A stretch of 64,000 nucleotides of DNA from Peribacillus frigoritolerans (GTDB taxonomy: Bacteria; Bacillota; Bacilli; Bacillales; Bacillaceae): assembly GCF_004358755.1 (NCBI RefSeq), contig NZ_SMZY01000002.1:930001-994000 (forward strand), read 5' to 3'. This document shows, piece by piece, positions 55,560 through 63,561 of the stretch. How positions within the stretch are numbered: the first letter of the stretch is position 1; each line of letters starts with the position of its first letter. The notes under the pieces were generated by a model. It had not been told where the DNA came from, ran no database searches, and saw only the letters and a list, made by a program, of their open reading frames with translations. A program made the translations under genes and the position numbers.

Positions 55560-56759
55560 TTGTATACTGACATATGTTCAGATTTAGATGCGAGTTTTGA
55601 AGAAATGGTGGAGATCAGACGCTACCTTCATATGCATCCCGAGGTTTCCTTCCAGGAATTCAAAACGGCAGCCTACATCGCCGAGTTTTACCATAAGCTT
55701 GGCATCGAAACAAAAACAGGTGTCGGCGGTAACGGGGTCGTTGCTGTTATTAAAGGAGATTTGCCCGGAAAGACCATTGCTCTTCGGGCCGATTTTGACG
55801 CATTGCCTATCGGGGATGAAAAGGATGTTCCTTATAAGTCGACTGTGCCGGGTGTGGCTCATGCCTGCGGCCACGATGGCCACACTGCCACATTACTTGT
55901 ACTTGCCAAGGTATTACATAAACACCGACATACGCTTGAAGGCAGCGTAGTATTTATTCACCAGCATGCTGAAGAATATGCACCGGGCGGAGCAGTTTCC
56001 ATGATTGAAGATGGCTGCTTAGAAGGTGTTGATGTCATTTTCGGGACTCATTTATGGGCAAGCGAACCAGCAGGAAAAATTCAGTACCGGGTCGGCCCGA
56101 TCATGGCTGCCGCCGACCGCTTCCAGATTACCATTAATGGAAAGGGCGGACATGGTGCACAGCCTCACAAAACGAAAGATGCCGTCGTCATCGGCTCCCA
56201 GCTTGTCATGAACCTGCAGCAGATTGTGAGCAGAAAGGTAGATCCTGTTCATTCTGCAGTCGTCTCTGTAGGATCTTTTGTGGCTGAAAATCCGTTTAAT
56301 GTCATCGCAGATTCAGCTGTGCTGATTGGAACGGTCAGGACATTTGATGAAGAGGTGCGCACTTTGATTGAGGAAGAAATTGAACGTGTGGTCAAGGCTT
56401 CCTGTGCCCTTTATGACGCTGACTACGAATATCAGTTCGAGAGAGGCTACCCGGCTGTTGTTAATCACCGCGAGGAAACCGAGCAGCTTGCTGAGCTTGC
56501 ATCAAAGGTTCCCGGTGTCCAGATTGTTGAAGAAAGTCCAATGCAAATGGGCGGCGAAGACTTTGCTTATTATCTGCAGCATGTTAAAGGAACGTTCTTT
56601 TTCACCGGAGCAAAGCCTGCTTACTCTGAAACAGCTTATCCTCACCATCATCCTAAATTCGATATCGATGAAAAAGCAATGCTGATTGCAGCAAAAACAC
56701 TCAGTTTGGCATTATTGACCTATCAGTCAGAGCACAATGCTGTTGCAATTGAGAAATAA
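55560..56759 (+). CDS. yhaA: M20 family amidohydrolase (YhaA)
   Basis: A 399-residue metal-dependent hydrolase of peptidase family M20D (hippurate/IAA-amino-acid hydrolase type). Metal ligands are in HACGHDGHTA (Cys103, His105), HQHAEE (134-139) and MGGEDFAYY near the C-terminus, and a dimerisation domain (FQITINGKGGHGAQPH) is inserted. It removes acyl groups from an N-acyl amino acid or similar; the precise substrate is unknown. TTG start with AAAGGA 8-10 nt upstream. Confidence 0.9.
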   Translation: MYTDICSDLDASFEEMVEIRRYLHMHPEVSFQEFKTAAYIAEFYHKLGIETKTGVGGNGVVAVIKGDLPGKTIALRADFDALPIGDEKDVPYKSTVPGVAHACGHDGHTATLLVLAKVLHKHRHTLEGSVVFIHQHAEEYAPGGAVSMIEDGCLEGVDVIFGTHLWASEPAGKIQYRVGPIMAAADRFQITINGKGGHGAQPHKTKDAVVIGSQLVMNLQQIVSRKVDPVHSAVVSVGSFVAENPFNVIADSAVLIGTVRTFDEEVRTLIEEEIERVVKASCALYDADYEYQFERGYPAVVNHREETEQLAELASKVPGVQIVEESPMQMGGEDFAYYLQHVKGTFFFTGAKPAYSETAYPHHHPKFDIDEKAMLIAAKTLSLALLTYQSEHNAVAIEK

Positions 56760-56766
56760 GGATAAG

Positions 56767-56800
56767 AAAAGAGTGCGATTCTAAAAATCGCACTCTTTTT
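56767..56800. terminator. Bidirectional terminator between yhaA and ecsC
   Basis: AAAAGAGTGCGATT/AATCGCACTCTTTT, a 14-bp stem with a short loop, abutting the ecsC stop. Confidence 0.93.
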
Positions 56801-57506
56801 ATATATTCATAATCCGAAGACGGTAACAATTCATAGCCGTTTCTCCTAAATGGCGGACAAGATGATAATTTGCTACTCCTCCTACAACTGCACCAATTCC
56901 CGGCATAATCTGCAGCAGCTTGACAAGGTCAATGTGATCTCTGTATTCCTGCTGAAAGGTTTGCCAGTCAATCTCTTTAAGATCATCTTTTCTCAGTTCC
57001 CAATTTTCAATCCGTTCGAACGTATTTCTTCGATGTTCGTCACTTGAATAAGCCAATTGAAAGACATAGAGCAAAAACAGTCTCTCCTCATATTGCTTAG
57101 GATCAAACCCGTATAAAGTCGCTATTTCAAATAAACATTTCATTTTAATTCCCAGGAGCAAAGGAAAGTCAGCAGCCGAACCGAAAATCCCTCCGGCACC
57201 TGTCCCTGCTCCTTCGACGGCAGCAGTTTTTTGGAAGGTGCCGATCGTTTGCCTGACTTTCTTTTCTTTTTCTTCAAGTGTCAGTCCAGCAAGCTTCTTT
57301 TCGCTTGTTGTGAGGTTTGACCCCGCAAGTGTTGCCTGCACCATTTTTTTTATGCTTTCTGTAATGATTGCATGAACTTTTTCGGGAATGCGCCCGTTAA
57401 TCTTCGTTTGTGTTTTTTTAGAAATACGTTCTAACTTAGAGGATTTTCTCAGCAATTTCTTTTTCCACTGAAAAAGATCTTCTTCCAGCTGTTTTTCATA
57501 AATCAT
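56799..57506 (-). CDS. ecsC: EcsC family protein
   Basis: A 235-residue EcsC-domain protein with Gly/Ala-rich hydrophobic stretches (GAGTGAGGIFGSAADFPLLLGIKMK and GIGAVVGGVANYHLVRHLG). In B. subtilis it ends the ecsABC operon but is dispensable for the EcsAB secretion/competence phenotype; biochemical role unknown. Follows ecsB by 20 bp. Confidence 0.9.
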   Translation of the reverse strand: MIYEKQLEEDLFQWKKKLLRKSSKLERISKKTQTKINGRIPEKVHAIITESIKKMVQATLAGSNLTTSEKKLAGLTLEEKEKKVRQTIGTFQKTAAVEGAGTGAGGIFGSAADFPLLLGIKMKCLFEIATLYGFDPKQYEERLFLLYVFQLAYSSDEHRRNTFERIENWELRKDDLKEIDWQTFQQEYRDHIDLVKLLQIMPGIGAVVGGVANYHLVRHLGETAMNCYRLRIMNI

Positions 57507-57526
57507 TTGTATCAGCTGCCTTTATC

Positions 57527-58756
57527 TTAGAATACGCTGGCATCCATTTTAACCAGCCTTGATTTCACGTAGAGATAAACAAACACATAGGCAAAAATAA
57601 ATCCTGCTGCAAAAAGAATCAGCGCCGGAACGATATTACCAGAAAGCAGAGCAATCAGAGTTAATATAATATGCTGGCTTAAAATCATGATAAACAGCAG
57701 TTTAAGGAATTTCGCTTTTTTATACTTTGGCTGAACCGGATATAAGTCAGGCAGAGCAAGCATGTCGTAATGCTTATAAAGCCCGATCATTTGAATTCCT
57801 GTTAAATAAAGAACCAGAATTGCGATTGCAAGCACACTTAACTGATTAGTTGGGATAATATAGAGAACAATTCCTCCTATGATTGTCAGCCGCAAAAAGA
57901 TGCCCAGATAATCATTTGAGCGGAAAAATGCTCTTGTATATAAATAACTGTAGATGCTTTCCTGTCTGTACTTTATAAACGCAAGGAATCCATCTAAATA
58001 CTTTCTGCGCTTTGCTTTTTTCTTGAGCTTTGGGACATCTGTAAAAAGGTTAGCAACCCTGTAGAAGGATTGTTTTTTCTCAAGCTCCAGGTCAATCAGC
58101 TTCTCCCACTTGACTCCTTTTGCCTTTGTGGCTTTTTGAAAATAGATGTAAAGCACCGCCATCACACCATACATTACAAATACATATATATAGGCTTTTG
58201 ACAGCAAGAAGAAAATGGTTAAAGCATTAATAGCAAGCCGGACAATGAAATCATAGATCTTCGCTGAAGGCTCAGTATAAAAAGATATTCTGAAATTCAG
58301 CATTAAATTCCAACCTTTTACAAGAAGGATCTGCATACAGATGACCAGGTAGTCTGTACCAGCCAAGTTCTCAGCCCTGAAGAGCATAGGGGCGAGTACT
58401 AATGCTGCTATCAAAAACACATACAGCTGGCTGAAGAAACTGTAAACAAGGGCTTTTTGAAAGTAGCCGGCCATTTTTTCTTCCAGCGGCAAAAGAAAAA
58501 CCAAATCAGGTTCTTTTAAAAGTGTCCGAATACTCGATGCCGTAATAATCAGCGCAAATACAGCCGTTAAGATCGCCAGTGCAGGGAAGTCATCAGGCAT
58601 TGTTTTCAGCCATTCCTGGTAAGAAAGAGCACCGCCTGCTCCCAAAAATACAAGAACAAAAATTAAATGGTCATTGAACATATATTTTGTATAAGACTGC
58701 ACTTCTTTCATGTGAGCCTCTAACCGGGTTCTCCAAATTTGATCAATGCTGCTCAT
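57527..58756 (-). CDS. ecsB: ABC transporter permease EcsB
   Basis: A 409-residue membrane subunit with about nine segments partnering EcsA. Loss of EcsAB in B. subtilis impairs exoprotein secretion, sporulation, competence and intramembrane proteolysis by RasP. Its start overlaps the end of ecsA by 14 bp, so expression is coupled. The DLxPVQPKYKKAKF segment and basic loops are typical of the family. Confidence 0.92.
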   Translation of the reverse strand: MSSIDQIWRTRLEAHMKEVQSYTKYMFNDHLIFVLVFLGAGGALSYQEWLKTMPDDFPALAILTAVFALIITASSIRTLLKEPDLVFLLPLEEKMAGYFQKALVYSFFSQLYVFLIAALVLAPMLFRAENLAGTDYLVICMQILLVKGWNLMLNFRISFYTEPSAKIYDFIVRLAINALTIFFLLSKAYIYVFVMYGVMAVLYIYFQKATKAKGVKWEKLIDLELEKKQSFYRVANLFTDVPKLKKKAKRRKYLDGFLAFIKYRQESIYSYLYTRAFFRSNDYLGIFLRLTIIGGIVLYIIPTNQLSVLAIAILVLYLTGIQMIGLYKHYDMLALPDLYPVQPKYKKAKFLKLLFIMILSQHIILTLIALLSGNIVPALILFAAGFIFAYVFVYLYVKSRLVKMDASVF

Positions 58757-59489
58757 TTTGATCTTCCTTCGTCAGCTGAATATACAAATCATCAAGAGTT
58801 GCGTCCATCATTCCAAACTCCGTACGCAGCTCCTCGAGCGTCCCTTTTGCTCTGATTTTTCCGTTATGTAAAATAATAAATGCATCACAGTAGCGTTCTG
58901 CTGTTGCTAAAATATGCGTTGACATTAAAATTCCAGCTCCGTCTTTCTTTGCTTTGTTCATCATTTCAAGCAGCGCATTAATTGCCAGCGGATCTAACCC
59001 CACGAATGGCTCGTCAATGATGTACAGCTCGGGCTCAACTAAAAACGCACACATAATCATGACTTTTTGCTTCATGCCTTTTGAAAAATGACTTGGGAAC
59101 CATTTTAGTCTTTTTTCCATTCTGAATTCAGACAGCAATGGCTGAAGCCGCTGTTTAAATGTTTCCTGACTTAGTCCATACGCCATCGCCGTAAGCTCCA
59201 AATGTTCATAAAGCGTTAATTCCTCATAAAGAATGGGTGTTTCAGGAATAAATGAAAATTGGCTGCGGTATTCAGTCGGCTTATTCTGAAAAGAAATGCC
59301 GTTAATGGCAATTTCGCCTTTATGCGGCTCCATTAACCCGATCACATGGCGGATAGTTGTGCTTTTACCCGCGCCATTCAAACCAATCAGACCGACAATT
59401 TGGTGCTTTTCAATTTCAAACGATATATCTTTCAAGACGGGATTACGCGTGTATCCCCCAGTCAGGTGATTTACTTTTAATAAGCTCAT
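58743..59489 (-). CDS. ecsA: ABC transporter ATP-binding protein EcsA
   Basis: A 248-residue ABC ATPase: Walker A GLNGAGKST (36-44), a signature in the unusual form FSKGMKQKV (135-143) and Walker B LYIIDEP (155-161), H-loop STHIL. It powers the EcsB permease; its transported substrate is not established. First gene of ecsABC; SD GAAGGGAAG upstream. Divergent from hit across an 826-bp repeat-bearing gap. Confidence 0.95.
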   Translation of the reverse strand: MSLLKVNHLTGGYTRNPVLKDISFEIEKHQIVGLIGLNGAGKSTTIRHVIGLMEPHKGEIAINGISFQNKPTEYRSQFSFIPETPILYEELTLYEHLELTAMAYGLSQETFKQRLQPLLSEFRMEKRLKWFPSHFSKGMKQKVMIMCAFLVEPELYIIDEPFVGLDPLAINALLEMMNKAKKDGAGILMSTHILATAERYCDAFIILHNGKIRAKGTLEELRTEFGMMDATLDDLYIQLTKEDQNEQH

Positions 59490-59622
59490 GTTTACTTCCC
59501 TTCACCGTTTTCTTTTATTTTAACAAATCATTTGATACTTTTGCTAATTTGCGATGCATAATCAATTCTTTTCCGGACATCATAATGAGTGTAGAGGAAA
59601 GCAGCTGTCACAGACATTCAGT

Positions 59623-59803
59623 TCAAATGAGGTGTGTGTCAAAGACAGTTTATGTTAAGGAATCCATGAGTAAGTTAACATTGAAAAAAATGATGATCCA
59701 TTACCATTTCGAGATGAGGTGTCTACGGGCCGTTACTTTTTGTAATAGATGCTCCTATATAAATTCATTTTTGAATGAGGTGTTCGTCAAAGACCGTTTA
59801 CTG
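59623..59803 (+). repeat. Three degenerate copies of an ATGAGGTGT motif
   Basis: ATGAGGTGT at 59627-59635, 59714-59722 and 59775-59783. After copies 1 and 3 comes GTCAAAGAC[A/C]GTTTA; copy 2 has the related CTACGGGCCGTTAC. Copies are about 87 and 61 bp apart, in the ecsA-hit gap, with no reading frame kept between them. Confidence 0.65.
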
Positions 59804-59975
59804 ATTTGTTAAGAGTTTATCCTTTAGGTGATTTTCTTAACTAGGAGATGGTTGCTTTGTACAATGTTAGTCAATTCACTCTTTTTTAACCTTCATTTCC
59901 AAGCAAATGAGGGAGATGACAAAGAGTTTTGCGAGCCTTATCTTTAAGCTGCGCCAGTTTGCTTTCCTCTTCAGG

Positions 59976-60006
59976 ACAGGATGATCCTTGTGATCATCCT
60001 GTTTTT
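59976..60006 (+). terminator. Orphan strong terminator in the ecsA-hit gap
   Basis: ACAGGATGATC/GATCATCCTGT, an 11-bp perfect stem with a 5-base loop and a T-run, reads on the plus strand. No plus-strand gene precedes it since yhaA (56759), so it may end an unannotated small RNA. Confidence 0.8.
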
Positions 60007-60030
60007 CTTTTTATCTCGCATAGATGTTTT

Positions 60031-60215
60031 TGATTATAAATGTTGTCCGTTCCTTTCCGCTCCAGGAACTTGCTTTCCGCGGGGAGCATGGGAGCCTCCT
60101 CGGCTTTGCCTGTGGGGTCTTCATTTTGCTCTATTTCCCGCAGGAGTCATGTTCCTTCCGCTGCAATCCACTTAAGTTTTTTTACATTTAGTCCAATAGG
60201 AATAATAATTACGAA
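60031..60215 (+). repeat. Family B interspersed repeat, full copy
   Basis: It runs from GATTATAAATGTTGTCC through TTTCCGCTCCAGGAACTTGC, CCTCCTCGGC, TTTCCCGCAGGAG and TTCCGCTGCAATCCACTTAAG to the AT tail ending ATTACGAAAAG. It is the only full copy in the window and serves as reference for the copies at 10501 and 34490. Confidence 0.8.
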
Positions 60216-60315
60216 AAGAACCGCCCATTGATGTCTGGCTCCGGCAATTTAATCCTCCGATGATTTATGGTAAAATACGGTTAAGATCCAGTTTAAATTG
60301 AGAAAGGGATGAAAC

Positions 60316-60741
60316 ATGATGAGCGGATGTATTTTCTGTAAAATTGTGAACGGAGAGATTCCAAGCGCTAAGGTTTTTGAAAACGAACATGTGGTAGCTT
60401 TTCTGGATATCAGTCAAGTGACAAAAGGACATACACTGGTTATTCCGAAAGTACATAAAGAAAATATTTACGAACTTACACCTGACATTGCTCGCAATGT
60501 GTTTGAAGTTGTTCCCAAAATCGCAAATTCGATAAAAAAACAATTCGAGCCAATCGGCATGAATATCCTTAATAATAACGGCGAAAAAGCCGGACAATCA
60601 GTGTTTCACTATCATATGCACCTGATTCCGCGCTACGGAAAAGGCGATGGATTTGGCGCTGTATGGAAAACACATACGGAAGAATATACACCTGAAGACT
60701 TAAAGCAAATCGCATCATCCATTCAAGAAGGCTTGCTCTAA
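60316..60741 (+). CDS. hit: HIT family protein
   Basis: A 141-residue histidine-triad nucleotide hydrolase/transferase. It has a CIFC zinc-type pair (5-8) and the triad HYHMHLIPR (98-106). HIT proteins cleave nucleotide phosphoramidates or AMP-lysine-type substrates; the physiological role in bacilli is unclear. SD AAAGGGATG upstream; the start could equally be the second ATG at 60319. Same divergent arrangement with ecsA as in B. subtilis. Confidence 0.94.
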   Translation: MMSGCIFCKIVNGEIPSAKVFENEHVVAFLDISQVTKGHTLVIPKVHKENIYELTPDIARNVFEVVPKIANSIKKQFEPIGMNILNNNGEKAGQSVFHYHMHLIPRYGKGDGFGAVWKTHTEEYTPEDLKQIASSIQEGLL

Positions 60742-60742
60742 T

Positions 60743-60766
60743 CCCGCATTTTGCGGGTTTTTTTGT
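60743..60766 (+). terminator. Terminator of hit
   Basis: CCCGCA/TGCGGG stem with a three-base loop, followed by seven T residues. Confidence 0.9.
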
Positions 60767-60876
60767 TCTTTTTACTATTTTTCAAAAATTCCGACTCTAA
60801 CTCTCCTTTTCATGTTAGGATAATGAAATAGAAATTTAATCAATCAGCGCAACAAAGTAAGGAGTGTTATTTACCC

Positions 60877-61953
60877 ATGAAAAGAACGTATAACTTTAAC
60901 GCAGGACCAGCAGCAATACCTCTTGCCGTTTTGGAGAAAGCGCAAAGCGAATTAGTTAATTTTAACGGAACAGGCATGTCAGTCATGGAGCTCAGCCACA
61001 GAAGCAAACCTTACGAAGAAGTTCACAGCCGCGCAGCTTCTTTATTAAAAGAGCTGATGGATATTCCAGAAGAGTATGATGTCCTGTTCCTTCAAGGCGG
61101 TGCAAGCCTGCAGTTTGCCATGATTCCAATGAATTTTTTAAAAAGCGATTCTCCCGCCCATTTCATAATGAGCGGAGTTTGGTCTGAAAAAGCACAATCA
61201 GAAGCAGGAAAAATAGGCAAAACAGCAATTATTGCCTCAACTAAAGAAGATCGTTATACATATATTCCGAAAAGCTTTGAAGATCCAGCAGAAGGAAGCT
61301 ATGTACACTTAACTTCAAATAATACAATTTACGGCACGCAGTGGAAAACCTTCCCTACAACAAAACTGCCGTTAATTGCTGACATGTCAAGCGACATCAT
61401 GAGCAGGGAAATTGATGTCAGTCGTTTCTCGCTTATTTATGCAGGAGCTCAAAAAAACCTCGGCCCTTCAGGTGTAACCGTGGTAATTGTTAAAAAAGAA
61501 ATGCTTGAGAATGCAAATGAGGGAATTCCTGCTATTTTAAAATACAGCACGCATTCAAAGCAGAATTCACTGTACAATACACCTCCGACATTTGCGATTT
61601 ACATGCTTTCCCTTGTTCTGGAATGGATCAAGAAAACTGGGGGTTTAAAAGCAATGGAAGAACTGAATGAGAAGAAAGCGAGCCTGCTTTATTCTTGCAT
61701 CGATCAAAGCAGCGGATTTTATAAAGGGCATGCTGAAAAGGACAGCAGATCAGCAATGAATGTGACTTTCACTCTAAAAAATGAAGAGTTAACAAAGGCT
61801 TTTCTAAAAGAATCCATTGAAAAAGGCTTTTCAGGTCTGGCCGGACACCGGTCAATTGGCGGATGCAGAGCTTCCATTTATAACGCAGTGCCGCTAGAAG
61901 CCTGCGAGGCACTTGCTGAATTCATGACTGAATTTCAGAAAAAGCACACATAA
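60877..61953 (+). CDS. serC: Phosphoserine aminotransferase
   Basis: A 358-residue PLP enzyme (class V aminotransferase fold) converting 3-phosphohydroxypyruvate to phosphoserine in serine synthesis. It begins YNFNAGPAAIPLAVLEKAQ; the PLP Schiff-base Lys193 is in GAQKNLGPSG, and the C-terminus keeps GHRSIGGCRASIYNA. AAGGAG lies 12 nt upstream of ATG, a long spacing. The trpP promoter lies just past its stop. Confidence 0.95.
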   Translation: MKRTYNFNAGPAAIPLAVLEKAQSELVNFNGTGMSVMELSHRSKPYEEVHSRAASLLKELMDIPEEYDVLFLQGGASLQFAMIPMNFLKSDSPAHFIMSGVWSEKAQSEAGKIGKTAIIASTKEDRYTYIPKSFEDPAEGSYVHLTSNNTIYGTQWKTFPTTKLPLIADMSSDIMSREIDVSRFSLIYAGAQKNLGPSGVTVVIVKKEMLENANEGIPAILKYSTHSKQNSLYNTPPTFAIYMLSLVLEWIKKTGGLKAMEELNEKKASLLYSCIDQSSGFYKGHAEKDSRSAMNVTFTLKNEELTKAFLKESIEKGFSGLAGHRSIGGCRASIYNAVPLEACEALAEFMTEFQKKHT

Positions 61954-61958
61954 TTTTT

Positions 61959-61987
61959 TTTACAAGGTCAGAAATACCTGTTATACT
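61959..61987 (+). promoter_or_regulatory. Promoter of trpP
   Basis: TTTACA (61959-61964), a 17-bp spacer and TATACT (61982-61987). Transcription should start near 61994. Confidence 0.8.
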
Positions 61988-61998
61988 ATTTTGTAAGT

Positions 61999-62033
61999 TC
62001 TCCCGCAATAAGACACAGGTCATTATTGGGGAG
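61999..62033 (+). promoter_or_regulatory. 5' leader hairpin of trpP mRNA
   Basis: CTCCC-G-CAATAA pairs with TTATTG-GGGAG (11 bp with one bulged G) around a loop of about 11 nt, only a few bases from the predicted 5' end. It recalls the 5' stem-loop that aids TRAP binding in the trp operon leader; no T-run, so not a terminator. Confidence 0.7.
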
Positions 62034-62045
62034 TTCCAAAAATAA

Positions 62046-62069
62046 GAGCTTAGTCTGAGGAGAGTTGAG
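62046..62069 (+). promoter_or_regulatory. TRAP-binding site over the trpP ribosome binding site
   Basis: Five triplets GAG-TAG-GAG-GAG-GAG at 62046, 62051, 62057, 62062 and 62067, with spacers of 2, 3, 2 and 2 nt, end 2 nt before ATG. This is the (G/U)AG repeat bound by tryptophan-activated TRAP, and it overlaps the SD, so TRAP would block translation. Further TAG at 62088 and GAG at 62031 may extend it. Confidence 0.85.
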
Positions 62070-62071
62070 AA

Positions 62072-62593
62072 ATGAATACAAAAGTATTAGTTGTTTTATC
62101 TTTGTTTGTCGCAATGGGGCTTGCTTTACACGGAATTATCCCGCCATTTTTTAATGGGATGAAGCCGGATATGATGCTCACTATGATGTTCTTAGGCATC
62201 CTGCTGTTCCCTCACATTCGCAATGTGTTTTTACTTGGAGCGGTTACGGGCGTGCTGTCCGGATTAACTACCAGTTTTCCAGGCGGTCTTCTGCCGAATG
62301 TCATTGATAAATTTGTGACTGCATTTGTTTTTTATCTTTTAGTCATTGTGATTAAGAAATTTGCCGCATCAACTGCAGGAGCAGGAATCCTGACAGCGGT
62401 CGGCACACTGATTTCCGGTACTGTTTTTCTGACAGCCGCACTATTCATTGTCGGACTTCCAGGCGGTGCAGGTTTTACGGCGTTATTCATCGCAGTTGTT
62501 TTGCCGGCAACAGCCCTTAATACGATCGCAATGGTTTTCATTTATCCGATTGTACAGACAATTATGAAGCGTTCAAACATTGTTGCTCAATAA
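62072..62593 (+). CDS. trpP: Tryptophan transporter TrpP
   Basis: A 173-residue membrane protein with five segments, of the TrpP (YhaG) family related to ECF-type S components, importing tryptophan. Motifs HGIIPPFFNGMKPDMML and TTSFPGGLLPNVIDKFVT are typical. TRAP control is evident from the leader. Own promoter, terminator after the stop. Confidence 0.93.
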   Translation: MNTKVLVVLSLFVAMGLALHGIIPPFFNGMKPDMMLTMMFLGILLFPHIRNVFLLGAVTGVLSGLTTSFPGGLLPNVIDKFVTAFVFYLLVIVIKKFAASTAGAGILTAVGTLISGTVFLTAALFIVGLPGGAGFTALFIAVVLPATALNTIAMVFIYPIVQTIMKRSNIVAQ

Positions 62594-62598
62594 CATAG

Positions 62599-62630
62599 AA
62601 AAAACCCGATCCTAGCCGGTCGGGTTTTTT
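62599..62630 (+). terminator. Terminator of trpP
   Basis: ACCCGATC/GGTCGGGT stem with A-run before and six T after. Confidence 0.88.
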
Positions 62631-62653
62631 GTGAAAATCTATGAAAATGAAGC

Positions 62654-62845
62654 CTATTGGAAAGAATAGAATAAAATGCCGATCAGCAATGCAAGTGTTC
62701 CGCCTCCTGCAAGTACAGCAGCTTTTTGGTGAACAACATGCTTAGGCGGATAGGATGCTGATTGCTGCGCAAGTTTGAGGTAATGAAAAGCACCTATAAA
62801 AAAAAGCAAGCTTAAGATAAAAAATAGAAAGATGACGCCAGCCAA
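62654..62845 (-). CDS. Small two-segment membrane protein
   Basis: A 63-residue protein with two hydrophobic helices (about 3-25 and 42-61) joined by a polar loop with KHVVHQK. TTG start at 62845 behind a strong SD (AGGGGGGAGGAG). It reads convergently to trpP. I do not recognise the family; small holin-like or DUF membrane proteins have this shape. The SD and amphipathic layout make it a credible gene. Confidence 0.6.
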   Translation of the reverse strand: MAGVIFLFFILSLLFFIGAFHYLKLAQQSASYPPKHVVHQKAAVLAGGGTLALLIGILFYSFQ

Positions 62846-63003
62846 GCTCCTCCCCCCTTTTACTCATATCTATGCAAAGGCATCATAAGCTATGAATAAA
62901 ACAGCGTTTATCTATCCTAACAGCGGGTACTTATATAAGTAGGACTTTCCTGTTTATTGCTTTTAAAAATACATACAATTCTTCTCAAATGGAGTGATAC
63001 CCT

Positions 63004-63360
63004 ATGGCAAAAGGAAAATCATTAATGACTGGTCTTTTAGTCGGGAGCGTTATCGGAGGTCTAGCAACAATCCTCTCCGCGCCTTCTTCCGGAAAAGATT
63101 TGCGCAGTCAGTTAAAACAAAATAAACAAAAATTAGAAGATATTTTAGTTCAGCTTAAAGATGACAGTGTCTCGCTTAAAGATCAAGTGGTTAAAACCGC
63201 TCAAGAAAGTGCTGCTGTTTTAAAAGATGTAGCATCAGACCTTCAAAAATCCATTCAAACCTGGCAGGAAGAAATTGAACCTCATAAAAATGAGCTTCAA
63301 AAAGAAATAAATGAAATCGAACAGAAAATCAAAGAATTAGAACAAACTCTAAACAAATAG
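63004..63360 (+). CDS. yhaH: YtxH domain protein YhaH
   Basis: A 118-residue general-stress-type protein. It has one N-terminal Gly-rich membrane segment (LMTGLLVGSVIGGLATILSA), then PSSGKDLRSQL typical of YtxH, then a long charged coiled coil. Membrane-anchored with the helix inside; function unknown. It lies between trpP and hpr as in B. subtilis. Own terminator follows. Confidence 0.88.
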   Translation: MAKGKSLMTGLLVGSVIGGLATILSAPSSGKDLRSQLKQNKQKLEDILVQLKDDSVSLKDQVVKTAQESAAVLKDVASDLQKSIQTWQEEIEPHKNELQKEINEIEQKIKELEQTLNK

Positions 63361-63393
63361 AATATTTTTGTAGACAAAGCAATTCACTTGTAC

Positions 63394-63428
63394 GAGCGGC
63401 AGATTATCTCACATGCCGCTCTTTTTTT
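63394..63428 (+). terminator. Terminator of yhaH
   Basis: GAGCGGCA/TGCCGCTC stem with a 12-base loop and seven T residues. Confidence 0.9.
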
Positions 63429-63561
63429 CATCCAAAAAAACAACGCTTTTCCTATGCTTTTAAGATTTATTTAAAAATTTTGTAAATTTAATCTTTATTA
63501 ATCTTTATTTTATTGGCATAATAGAATATAAGAGCAAAAGAGAAAAAGTAGGTGACTGGGG

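Noticed and set aside
59908-59985. 25-codon frame starting MREMTKSFASLIFKLRQF before the orphan terminator
   Set aside because: The only SD-like sequence overlaps the start, and the frame ends inside the terminator stem; not supportable as a gene.
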